Assembly (NCBI RefSeq): GCF_014117445.1
Contig: NZ_CP059851.1
Span: 2,480,001 to 2,544,000 of the forward strand
From: Sandaracinobacteroides saxicola
GTDB taxonomy: Bacteria > Pseudomonadota > Alphaproteobacteria > Sphingomonadales > Sphingomonadaceae
DNA length: 64,000 nt
Direction: 5' to 3'
This document shows positions 21,301 through 27,713 of this stretch, piece after piece. Every line of letters starts with the position of its first letter. The stretch's first letter is position 1. The position numbers and the translations under genes are program-made. The notes under the pieces were generated by a model, which was not told the DNA's origin, did not search any database, and saw only the letters and a program-made list of their open reading frames with translations.

Positions 21301-21577
21301 GGAGGACCGGCTGGACGCCAAGGAGCCGAAGACGGTCTATGGCGACCTGGACCGCGACGGCGCGCTCGACCTGGATGAATGGCTGCGTTTTGCCGTGCAG
21401 CGGCTGCCGACGCTGGCGCAGGAGGTGAAATCGGGGAAGCTGGCACTGAAAGCCAACAGCGCGGCGCGGCAGATCGTCAACCTGGGGGCGGCGGTGGCGC
21501 CGGTGGCGGCGCGGCCGATCCAGAAGCCATCGCTGTTCGATTTCACCCAGACCATGAGCGAGGTGCGGGTGCGGTGA
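18326..21577 (+). CDS. Beta-propeller/caspase-family lipoprotein with EF-hand loop
   Basis: A 1083-residue exported protein. The N-terminus has a short hydrophobic signal ending MAAGC, with Cys18 a possible lipidation site (the lipobox is weak, with Ala at -3). Residues about 40-640 read as WD40-like propeller repeats (for example DAALSPDGTRLARVLW and DGALRMWDRRDGSKRL). After a linker, a C14/caspase domain starts near 766: IGVDATQNRDWRLSYAAADA, catalytic His872 in SWSGHGDT and Cys925 in IDACHSAAS. Residues 1007-1018 form a textbook EF-hand loop, DLDRDGALDLDE. A strong AGGGGAGGAAGG precedes ATG 18326. It overlaps the next caspase gene as GTGA. Substrate unknown. Confidence 0.88.
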   Translation: MRALSLAVLALVGMAAGCVTAAVPAATSGVRANLAADVPKVVLQFGHPFRVDAALWVPAEPGKASDDWNDWFVLTADASDGSLILWDPTWTLVYDHLRLPPLDRQANFTLDAVTAMTLAPGGRQVTISAIGSGTEGDNPTFARRFTFRLNLDTRVVTREAASVPLPGLDVDTLKPAALPVGPGGTRLERDGTGVKMLPVKGDPVLLKGVARGKYADAALSPDGTRLARVLWLYAGNTTQVEVWDLASGEALPTFIKKGRYDAIRWVNADTYVLLADTDPKTGVPPLPTLLVDAASAGNPKGIAAGTVPGRCMTTVIRFNDGQTMDYQLAATNPAACGGPAGEPDDMWMLDFDGKGGATWRRTELQGMQDRRITSITGTPDGRGVVISTRPLRPVKGGFAPQVVMIDLKSGKVTDSFDFGDADASVTQLFATADSAIQKSSLSSDGKYLFWHAPGGVLMVELATREVRGMDTGTDNPQVMVSDGKTLLVGGVGYRNLYRFDVATVQPVLPPILLTGTISADYLPDRQLFWAVSDDGALRMWDRRDGSKRLSLFTFPNNGFFASMPDGRYDTNLTPDTDWVRWMQADQPWVSLPASAFMRSHYDPGLVRKLFDCNAGGCGAALPPIPPAPGVTRLFPWVTITDVASGGPGVARVSLEFAENVDGATRSGAHDLRLFVDDRMVRRDPDPGSAPDVTDIEAWRRATALADAMPATLPADGEAPTVTRTIDVPIPTDGREVALSAYLFNRDRIKGETDRKGWKPPAATPRPRRLVVLAIGVDATQNRDWRLSYAAADAKAITGLFAGAPAQAKLMTVITSTDARDAATKAVIRAALLSLAGAAGDAERAALAAAGVDSAGLPALTPDDSLVISWSGHGDTIGGQFYLVPSDGAVDAAGRPRAASFISSAELTAWLRGVQAANVAIVIDACHSAASVAAQGFKPGPMGDPGLGQLAYDKGFRILAATQADNVAMEDGALGHGLLTWALTRDALVMVTAEDRLDAKEPKTVYGDLDRDGALDLDEWLRFAVQRLPTLAQEVKSGKLALKANSAARQIVNLGAAVAPVAARPIQKPSLFDFTQTMSEVRVR

Positions 21578-23547
21578 GGCGGGCGGCGCTCCTTTCGCTG
21601 CTGTTGGCCGCCGTTCTGGCGGGGGGCGCGCGGGCGGCGACGGTGCGCAGCCTGTTCATCGGCATCGACGAGTATCGCTATTCCGCCGGCAAGCCGGGCA
21701 ACCAGGATCCGGGGTTCCGCGATCTGGCGGGCGCGGTCAACGACGTGCGGCTGGTGCGCGACGCGCTGGCGGGGCCGCGGTTCCGGCTGCCGCTGCCGCC
21801 GTTCGATCCGGCGGCGGGGTGCCTGGCGGAGAATGCGACCTCGATCACGCTGGTGAACGGCTGCGCGACGCGCGACGGCATTTTGCAGGCGTTGGCGCGG
21901 CAGATCAACGCGGCGGCGCCGGGGGATACGCTGCTCCTCTATTTCTCCGGGCATGGCAGCCAGACGCTGGACCGCACGCGGACGCAGCGCGGCGGCAAGA
22001 GCAGCACCATGCTGACGACCGACGCGCGCGGCGGCGGGGTGTGGGACATCATCGATACCGACCTGGGCCAGCTGATCGATGCGGCGACGGCGCGCGGCGT
22101 GAATGTGACCAGCCTGTTCGACAGCTGCAATTCCGGCACCGCGACGCGCGACCTGGCAGGGGGCGCGCTGCGCTCCGTCCCGGCGCTGGGGACGGGGGTC
22201 ACGGCGACGCCCGACCTGGCGCGCCGGCTGGGGATCGTGCCGGTGGCCGCGGCACCGGGGCGGCGGGTGCACCTGTCGGCGGCGGCGGATGGCGAGGCGG
22301 CGCGGGAGAATACGCTGGACGGTACGCGGCACGGCGCCTTCACGCGGGCGCTGGTGGCGGCGCTGGCCGAGCTGGACCGGCCGAGCCATGGCGAGCTGGC
22401 GGCGGACGTGCGGCGGCGGATGCTGCTGGCGGGGGACACGCAGACGCCGGGCGCGGAGGGCGCGCTGGGGGCGCTGTTCCTGGGCGGCGCGGCGCCGCGC
22501 GAGCGCGTGTTCGCGGTGACTCCGGCGGCGGGCGCGTCGCTGGAGATGCAGGGCGGCTCCCTGATGGGGGTGACCGAGGGCTCGCGCTTCGCGCTCTATC
22601 CGTCGCGGGCGGAGGCGGAAGCGGGCGGGGCGGCGCTGGGCGGGGGCGTGGTGCGCGCGGTGGGGGCGGCGACGGCGACGCTGCTTCTGGACAGGGCGCT
22701 GGCGGCGGCGCCGCCGCGGCTGGCGGCGCGGGAGGTGCGGCATGTGCCGGCGAGCCCGCCGATCCGGCTGCGGATCGATGGCGGCGAGGCCGGGGAGCGG
22801 GCGGCGATCGCGGCGGCGGTGGCGACGCTGGACAGTTTCACGCTGGCGGATCCGCCGGCCTGGGTGCTGGCGGCGGAGGGTGGCGGCTGGCAGCTGCGGG
22901 CGAGCGATGGCCGGGCGGTGGGCGGGCCGGTGCCGGCGGCGGCGGCGGCGGCGACGCTGGTGAAACTGTCGCGGCACCTGCTGCTGAGCGCGCTGGGCAC
23001 GCCGGATGGTGGCGATCCGGCGATCCTGACCTTCAACTATGCCTGTCGCGCGGACGATGGCAGTTTCACGCCGCTGCGCGATGCCGAGGGCAACATCCGC
23101 CGGCTGCCGCTGGTGGACAATATGGTGCAGGGGGCGCCGGGCGACCTGGTGCAGATCCGCTTCCAGAACAATGGCGACGCGCCGCGCTACCCCTCTCTGC
23201 TGGCGCTGGGGGAGGACCTGTCGGTGACGCCGCTGCGGCAGGAGGAACCCATCGCGCCGGGCAGCGCGCTGGTGCATCCGATCGCGCTGGCGGGCGAAGG
23301 GCGCGATGCCATCCTGTTCCTGTTGACCGAGGCGCCCATCGACCTCAGCGCCCTGCAGCAGGACCCGGTGCCGGGCGCGCCGAGCCAGGCGCGCGACCTC
23401 GGCTCGCCGCTGGAGCGGCTGCTGGCGGCGGCCAACCGTGGCGCGCGCGCGCTGGAGGTGCCGCGCACCGGCGGCTGGACCGCGCGCGTGCAGCCGATCG
23501 CCACCCGACCCCCGACGAAGGACCGACCGACATGCCCAAGTTCCTGA
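21574..23547 (+). CDS. Second caspase-family (C14) exported protein
   Basis: A 657-residue protein starting with GTG inside the stop of the preceding gene. A signal peptide (RRAALLSLLLAAVLAGG then ARAA) predicts export. The caspase fold follows at once: SLFIGIDEYRYS, DLAGAVNDVRLVRDAL, His127 in LYFSGHGSQT and Cys185 in FDSCNSGTATRD, the usual His/Cys dyad. About residues 245-290 resemble the family tail in which HGAFTRAL closes the fold. The second half (about 300-657) is Ala/Gly-rich and ends in a beta-rich module with TFNYACRADDGSFTPLRD and IAPGSALVHPI; such modules occur after caspase domains in proteobacteria, function unknown. It overlaps the trypsin gene by 16 bp. Confidence 0.88.
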   Translation: MRRAALLSLLLAAVLAGGARAATVRSLFIGIDEYRYSAGKPGNQDPGFRDLAGAVNDVRLVRDALAGPRFRLPLPPFDPAAGCLAENATSITLVNGCATRDGILQALARQINAAAPGDTLLLYFSGHGSQTLDRTRTQRGGKSSTMLTTDARGGGVWDIIDTDLGQLIDAATARGVNVTSLFDSCNSGTATRDLAGGALRSVPALGTGVTATPDLARRLGIVPVAAAPGRRVHLSAAADGEAARENTLDGTRHGAFTRALVAALAELDRPSHGELAADVRRRMLLAGDTQTPGAEGALGALFLGGAAPRERVFAVTPAAGASLEMQGGSLMGVTEGSRFALYPSRAEAEAGGAALGGGVVRAVGAATATLLLDRALAAAPPRLAAREVRHVPASPPIRLRIDGGEAGERAAIAAAVATLDSFTLADPPAWVLAAEGGGWQLRASDGRAVGGPVPAAAAAATLVKLSRHLLLSALGTPDGGDPAILTFNYACRADDGSFTPLRDAEGNIRRLPLVDNMVQGAPGDLVQIRFQNNGDAPRYPSLLALGEDLSVTPLRQEEPIAPGSALVHPIALAGEGRDAILFLLTEAPIDLSALQQDPVPGAPSQARDLGSPLERLLAAANRGARALEVPRTGGWTARVQPIATRPPTKDRPTCPSS

Positions 23548-24446
23548 GCCTGCCGCTGCTGGCATTGCTGTTGACGGCGGCCGGCGATCCGCCGCTCACC
23601 CCGCCCGCGCCCTGCCCGGCGCCGGCGGCGGCCGAGGAGGAGGATGCCAGCCGCATCGTGGGCGGCGATCCGGCGAAATGGGGGGATGCGCCGTGGCAGG
23701 TCTCGGTGGGCTATGCCGGCCCGCTGATCAACGCGCGGGTGGCGCCGGGGGCGCGCGCGGCGCCGATGGGGCAGCGGGCGCATTTCTGCGGCGGCAGCCT
23801 GATCGCGCCGAACTGGGTGCTGACCGCCGGGCATTGCGTGGTGGTGGACGGGCGGGTGGTGGTGGCGCCGGGGCTGCTGCTGGTACGCTATGGCGGGTTG
23901 CGGACCGGCGAGCCGATGCCGGAGGCGCGGGTGAAGCGGGTGGTGCTGCATCCGGACTATCTCACCTCGCCGTCGCAGAACGACGTGGCGCTGCTTGAGC
24001 TGGCGACGCCGGTGAAGCCGGTGACGGTGGCGGGGGTGAAGCGGGTGGCGTTCGTGGGGCTGGCGGGGGATCCCGGCGCGCCGGTGCTGCCGCCGGTGAT
24101 GGCGGGGCTGCGGGTGAGCGGCTGGGGCAAGCTGGCGAGCAGTGACCGGGCGATGGCGCCCGATCTGCAGATCATCAGCATCGACGGCCTGTCGCAGGGG
24201 GCGTGCCGGGCGAAATGGCCGGACCTGCTGGACGTGGAGCTGTGCGCCGGCGGCGGCGACAAGGACAGCTGCCAGGGCGACAGCGGCGGGCCGATGGTGT
24301 GGCAGGACGCCGACGACCGCTGGTGGCAGGTGGGCGTGGTGAGCCGTGGCGGCAAGTGCGGCACCAAGGGTCTGCCGGGCATCTATGCGCGGGTGAGCAG
24401 CTTCCAGCCGTGGATCAGGGCGCAGACGGGGCCGGCGGTGCGGTAG
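23532..24446 (+). CDS. Trypsin-like serine protease zymogen (S1 family)
   Basis: A 304-residue S1 peptidase with a signal peptide (about 1-17). A short pro-region ends DASR and the mature enzyme begins IVGG at residue 42, so cleavage after Arg41 should activate it as in animal trypsin. The triad is His101 (LTAGHC), Asp151 (SQNDVALLEL) and Ser251 (GDSGGP). Asp245, six residues before Ser251, is the S1-pocket aspartate that gives Arg/Lys specificity. Cysteine pairs in FCGGS...AGHC and DSCQGDSGG fit the fold. Translation starts inside the preceding caspase gene. A 12-bp hairpin follows the stop by one base. Confidence 0.93.
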   Translation: MPKFLSLPLLALLLTAAGDPPLTPPAPCPAPAAAEEEDASRIVGGDPAKWGDAPWQVSVGYAGPLINARVAPGARAAPMGQRAHFCGGSLIAPNWVLTAGHCVVVDGRVVVAPGLLLVRYGGLRTGEPMPEARVKRVVLHPDYLTSPSQNDVALLELATPVKPVTVAGVKRVAFVGLAGDPGAPVLPPVMAGLRVSGWGKLASSDRAMAPDLQIISIDGLSQGACRAKWPDLLDVELCAGGGDKDSCQGDSGGPMVWQDADDRWWQVGVVSRGGKCGTKGLPGIYARVSSFQPWIRAQTGPAVR

Positions 24447-24475
24447 GACCCGGGGGGCGGGCGGCCCCCCGGGTC
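24447..24475. terminator. Perfect 12-bp hairpin between convergent genes
   Basis: GACCCGGGGGGC (24447-24458) pairs perfectly with GCCCCCCGGGTC (24464-24475) around a 5-base loop. It starts one base after the trypsin stop and ends 8 bases before the end of the convergent lipoprotein gene. There is no T-run on either side, so it is a GC-rich bidirectional hairpin rather than a textbook intrinsic terminator. Confidence 0.7.
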
Positions 24476-24483
24476 GCCGGCGC

Positions 24484-24765
24484 TTATTTGGTGTTGGCGT
24501 CCTTGCGGTCGTCGCTGGCGTCCATCGTGGTGTTGGCGTCCTTGCGGTCGCCCGAGGCCTCGGCGGGCGCGGCGCCGGCGGCATCGGCCGCGGGGGTCTC
24601 GGCGGCGGGCATGGCGTCGGTGGCGGGCGCGTCGGCAGCGACCACATCGGTCGGCGCGGCGGCGGAGGCGTCAGCGGCGGGCGCGGCGGCTTCCTCTTTC
24701 TTCTGGCCGCAGGCGGCGAGCGCGAGGGTGGCGGAGGCGAGCAGCAGCATCGAGAAACGGGTCAT
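24484..24765 (-). CDS. Small Ala-rich lipoprotein with 13-residue repeat
   Basis: A 93-residue protein with a lipoprotein signal: MTRFSMLLLASATLALAAC, Cys19 in a good LAAC lipobox, then GQKKEE. The mature part is almost only Ala, Asp, Pro, Glu and Thr and is likely disordered. The end carries a 13-residue repeat, seen twice as DRKDANT; at DNA level a perfect 22-bp direct repeat lies at 24490-24511 and 24529-24550. An ATG at 24843 would add a non-conserved leader before the signal, so 24765 is preferred; GGGGGA lies upstream. Function is not recognisable. Confidence 0.75.
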   Translation of the reverse strand: MTRFSMLLLASATLALAACGQKKEEAAAPAADASAAAPTDVVAADAPATDAMPAAETPAADAAGAAPAEASGDRKDANTTMDASDDRKDANTK

Positions 24766-24860
24766 TGGTGGATCCCCCAAATTGATCGCCGGCGCCCTGT
24801 GCGACGGCGGATCATGGTTACCACGCGGCACAGCGGCTGCCAATTGGCAAGATTTGACGG

Positions 24861-26678
24861 TCAGGCGGGCGAGAGCTGGCGCAGCAGGGCGCGGAAGCGC
24901 GGTTCGGCGCGCAGCGGATCGAGCAGGGGATCGTTGCGCAGGTTGAGGATGCCGGGGTCGCGCGCGGCGTAGGCGGCCTCCAGCCGGGTGAGCGCGCCGG
25001 CGCGGTCGCCGCGCTGCGCCAGCACCTGCGCCACCTGATAGCCGGTGGTGTCGTCCTGGCGGAGTGCCGCGAAGGCGGCGTCCGACGCCGCGGCATTGCC
25101 CAGGCGGGCTTCGACGATGGCGAGGCCGGTGAGGCGCGCCCAGCCGGTGGTTTCGGCGGCATAGGCGGCGCGCGCCTGGGGCAGGCGGCCGAGCATGAGG
25201 AGCGCGTCGCCGCGATAGGCATGGCCGGAGGCGAGTTTCGGCGACAGGCGCAGCGCCTCGTCGAGCCGGGGCAGCGCGTCGGCATAGCGCCGGGCCTGGT
25301 AGAGCGCGGTGCCGAGCGCGCGCCAGGCACGCGGGTTGACGGGGTCGAGCGCGACGGCGCGGTTGAGCGCCGCCAGGCCCTTGCTGAGGTCGCCGACGCG
25401 GACGTTGAAGATGCCGTAGCGGATGAGGACATCGGCGTCCGGCCCGGCGCGATAGGCGCGTTCATAGGCGGCGGCGGCACCGCGCACGTCGAGGCGCCCG
25501 CGTTCGAGGACATAGGCGAGCGCCGCCTGGGTGTCCGCCTGGTCGGGCTTCAGGCTGACCGCCTTCAGCGCCGCGGCCAGCGCCGCCTCGTTGGTGCGCG
25601 CGGCCTGGACGGCGGTTTCGAACTGGCCGGCGATGGCGCTGAGCGTCGCGGCGCGGCCGGCGTGGGCGGCGGCATAGGCCGGATCGGCGGCGATGGCGGC
25701 ATCATATTGCGCCAGCGCGGCGCGGAAGGTGGCCTCGTCGCCGGACTGGGCGAACAGCTGCGCGCCGCGCAGCAGCGCGTCATGCGCCGCGATGGAGGCG
25801 GTGCCGCGGGCGGCCAGGCGGGCGGCGTCGGCGGGGAGCAGCGTGACCTTCAGCGCTTCGGTGACGATCTTCGCGATGTCGGTCTGGACGGCAAACACAT
25901 CCTTCAGCTCGCGGTCGTAGGTCTGCGACCAGCGTTCATAGCCCGTCTTCGCCTCCACGAGCTGCGCGCTGATGCGCACGACGTTGCCGGCGCGGCGGAC
26001 GCTGCCTTCGAGGATGAAGGCGACGCCGAGTTTGCCGCCGATGTCGGCGGCATTGGCGTTGCCGGTGCGGAAGGCGTTGGAGGAGGTGCGCGCCGCGACC
26101 TGGAGGCCCGACACGGCGGCGAGCGCGCTGCGCAGCTCCTCCGCCATGCCATCCGAGAAGAAAGCCTGCCCGGGGTCGCCGGACAGGTTTTCAAAGGGCA
26201 GGACGGCGACGCTGTTGGGTGGCGCGGTGCGGGCGGCAACGGGGGCGGCCGCGGCGCTCGCCGCCGGCGGGGCGGCCTCTTTCGCCGCATGCTTTTCATC
26301 CTTGGGGACGAAGATGTAGAGCAGCAGCGCGCCCAATGCGAGGATGCCGACGATCAGCGGCAGGGGATCGAAGCCGCCGACGGCGCCATGGCCGCCATGG
26401 CCGCCGTGGTGCGCGTTCTCTGACGTCGAGGCCGGCTCGCTGTCGGGCAGGTGCGGGAACCAGCCGTCGGAGGTGAAGCGGAACTTCCAGCTGAGCGCCA
26501 GCACCAGCGGGAAGCCGGCGACCAGCGCCATGAACAGGAATTTCGCGGCGCTGTGCGGCAGTTCGAGGATGAGGGTGAGGACGTGCCCGACTTCGAGCAC
26601 CAGCCAGCCGACCACCAGATAGGTGGCGGCGGCGCGCCACACGCCGCGCCGTCTTGCCTCTGCCAGCAGGCTTGCCAA
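24861..26678 (-). CDS. TolB-like/TPR membrane protein
   Basis: A 605-residue inner-membrane protein of a family often found in sphingomonads and xanthomonads and often labelled adenylate-cyclase-like. The N-terminus (SLLAEARRRGVWRAAATYLV) is characteristic. Membrane segments are predicted at about 16-38, 46-64 and 105-124, with a His/Gly-rich loop at 89-98. A TolB-amino-terminal/FlgO-like domain starts at SVAVLPFENLSGDPGQAFF (156 onward) and continues through FILEGSVRRAGNVVRISAQL. The rest, about 330-605, is tetratricopeptide-like helices. No cyclase catalytic domain is present. The start is TTG, chosen because the family N-terminus begins there. Probably a scaffold or sensor; role unknown. 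Confidence 0.82.
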   Translation of the reverse strand: MASLLAEARRRGVWRAAATYLVVGWLVLEVGHVLTLILELPHSAAKFLFMALVAGFPLVLALSWKFRFTSDGWFPHLPDSEPASTSENAHHGGHGGHGAVGGFDPLPLIVGILALGALLLYIFVPKDEKHAAKEAAPPAASAAAAPVAARTAPPNSVAVLPFENLSGDPGQAFFSDGMAEELRSALAAVSGLQVAARTSSNAFRTGNANAADIGGKLGVAFILEGSVRRAGNVVRISAQLVEAKTGYERWSQTYDRELKDVFAVQTDIAKIVTEALKVTLLPADAARLAARGTASIAAHDALLRGAQLFAQSGDEATFRAALAQYDAAIAADPAYAAAHAGRAATLSAIAGQFETAVQAARTNEAALAAALKAVSLKPDQADTQAALAYVLERGRLDVRGAAAAYERAYRAGPDADVLIRYGIFNVRVGDLSKGLAALNRAVALDPVNPRAWRALGTALYQARRYADALPRLDEALRLSPKLASGHAYRGDALLMLGRLPQARAAYAAETTGWARLTGLAIVEARLGNAAASDAAFAALRQDDTTGYQVAQVLAQRGDRAGALTRLEAAYAARDPGILNLRNDPLLDPLRAEPRFRALLRQLSPA

Positions 26679-26699
26679 GGCCGACCCCCGCAGCCCGCG

Positions 26700-27527
26700 T
26701 CAGGCGGCTTGTCGCAGCGGTTCGTCGCCGCTGAGAAACTCTTCGATGATCGGGACCACGGTTTCCGCCATCGACAGCAGGAACAGGTGGCCGCCGCCCT
26801 CGATGATCTCCAGCCGGGCATGCGGGATCAGCAGTTTCAGGAAGCGCCCGTTGATGACCGGCACGATGTTGTCGGCGTCGCCCATCAGGATCAGCGTGTC
26901 GGTGCGCATGAAGGGCAGGCAGGGCGCGCTGGTCCAGCCGAGCATGGCGACCATCTGCATCATGTAGCCCATGCGGGTGGGCGGCTTGGTGCGCAGCGCA
27001 TGCGCGGCCGCGCCGGCGTTGGAGGCGCCGCCGTAGAGGGTTTCGAAATTGCGCAGCATGTAATCCGGGTCGCTGTAGCGTTTCGGGTCGAACATCTTGC
27101 TCAAGGACGCGACCTTGCCGGGGATCATCAGCATGCCGGCGGTGGTGGCGACCAGGATCAGCCTGCCGATGCGCGAGCCATATTGCAGCGCGAACTGCTG
27201 CGCCATGGCGCCGCCCCAGCTGACGCCCATGACGTCAGTCTGTTTGTGGCCATGTTCGTCCAGGATGGCGGCGGCGACGCGCGCCATCATCCAGGGGCGA
27301 TAGGGGAAGGCGGGTGCCGGCGAGCCGCCGATGCCGGGCATGTCGAAGGTGAGGATCTCGCGGTCGGGCAGATGGTCGGCGAGCGGGGCCATCAGCTCGA
27401 TATTGGCGCCGATGCCGTTGAAGAAGAACAGCGGCAGGCCGCCGCCCGCCGGCGCGGGCCAGTGGGCGACGCGGACGGTATGGCCTTCGATGGTCATCAT
27501 GCGGAAGGTAGGGGATCGGCTGGTCAT
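26700..27527 (-). CDS. phaZ: Intracellular PHA depolymerase (mcl type)
   Basis: A 275-residue alpha/beta hydrolase closely resembling the intracellular medium-chain-length polyhydroxyalkanoate depolymerase of Pseudomonas. Shared features are LFFFNGIGANIEL, FDMPGIGGSPAP, the lipase box GVSWGG with Ser103, ATTAGMLMIPGK, the acid in MGDADNIVPVIN and the histidine in GGGHLFLLS. It would degrade stored PHA on the granule surface. It lies 185 bp downstream of phaC on the same strand, the gap being filled by a palindromic element. ATG 27527 was taken; ATGs at codons 10-11 are alternatives. Confidence 0.9.
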   Translation of the reverse strand: MTSRSPTFRMMTIEGHTVRVAHWPAPAGGGLPLFFFNGIGANIELMAPLADHLPDREILTFDMPGIGGSPAPAFPYRPWMMARVAAAILDEHGHKQTDVMGVSWGGAMAQQFALQYGSRIGRLILVATTAGMLMIPGKVASLSKMFDPKRYSDPDYMLRNFETLYGGASNAGAAAHALRTKPPTRMGYMMQMVAMLGWTSAPCLPFMRTDTLILMGDADNIVPVINGRFLKLLIPHARLEIIEGGGHLFLLSMAETVVPIIEEFLSGDEPLRQAA

Positions 27528-27568
27528 TCGGTCACCTTACATAGAAAACTGTGCTTTTGGCACGAATC

Positions 27569-27713
27569 AAATGCTGTCCGAGAAATTGTTCAGGCCGTGG
27601 CGAAAATGACGATGTGCGAGCACCGGAGCGCAGCGTGCTTGAGGCACGTGAGCACCGGAGTGCAGCACATCGGCATTTGCAGCCCGGGCTGGGCGATTTA
27701 TCGGACAGCATTT
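27569..27713. repeat. Long imperfect palindromic element between phaC and phaZ
   Basis: The ends are a perfect 13-bp inverted repeat, AAATGCTGTCCGA (27569-27581) and TCGGACAGCATTT (27701-27713), and similarity between the two arms continues inward for about 60-70 bases with mismatches. The core has two direct copies of GAGCACCGGAGNGCAG (27618-27633 and 27650-27665) flanking a small hairpin CGTGC-TTGAG-GCACG (27634-27648). The last base of the element is the first base of the phaC stop codon as read on the plus strand. No protein reading in it is convincing. It could fold as a large RNA stem in the phaC-phaZ transcript or be a copy of a dispersed palindromic repeat. Confidence 0.75.

Noticed and set aside
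24861-26678. Adenylate cyclase
   Set aside because: The protein has the TolB-like and TPR parts often labelled that way, but no nucleotide-cyclase catalytic domain.
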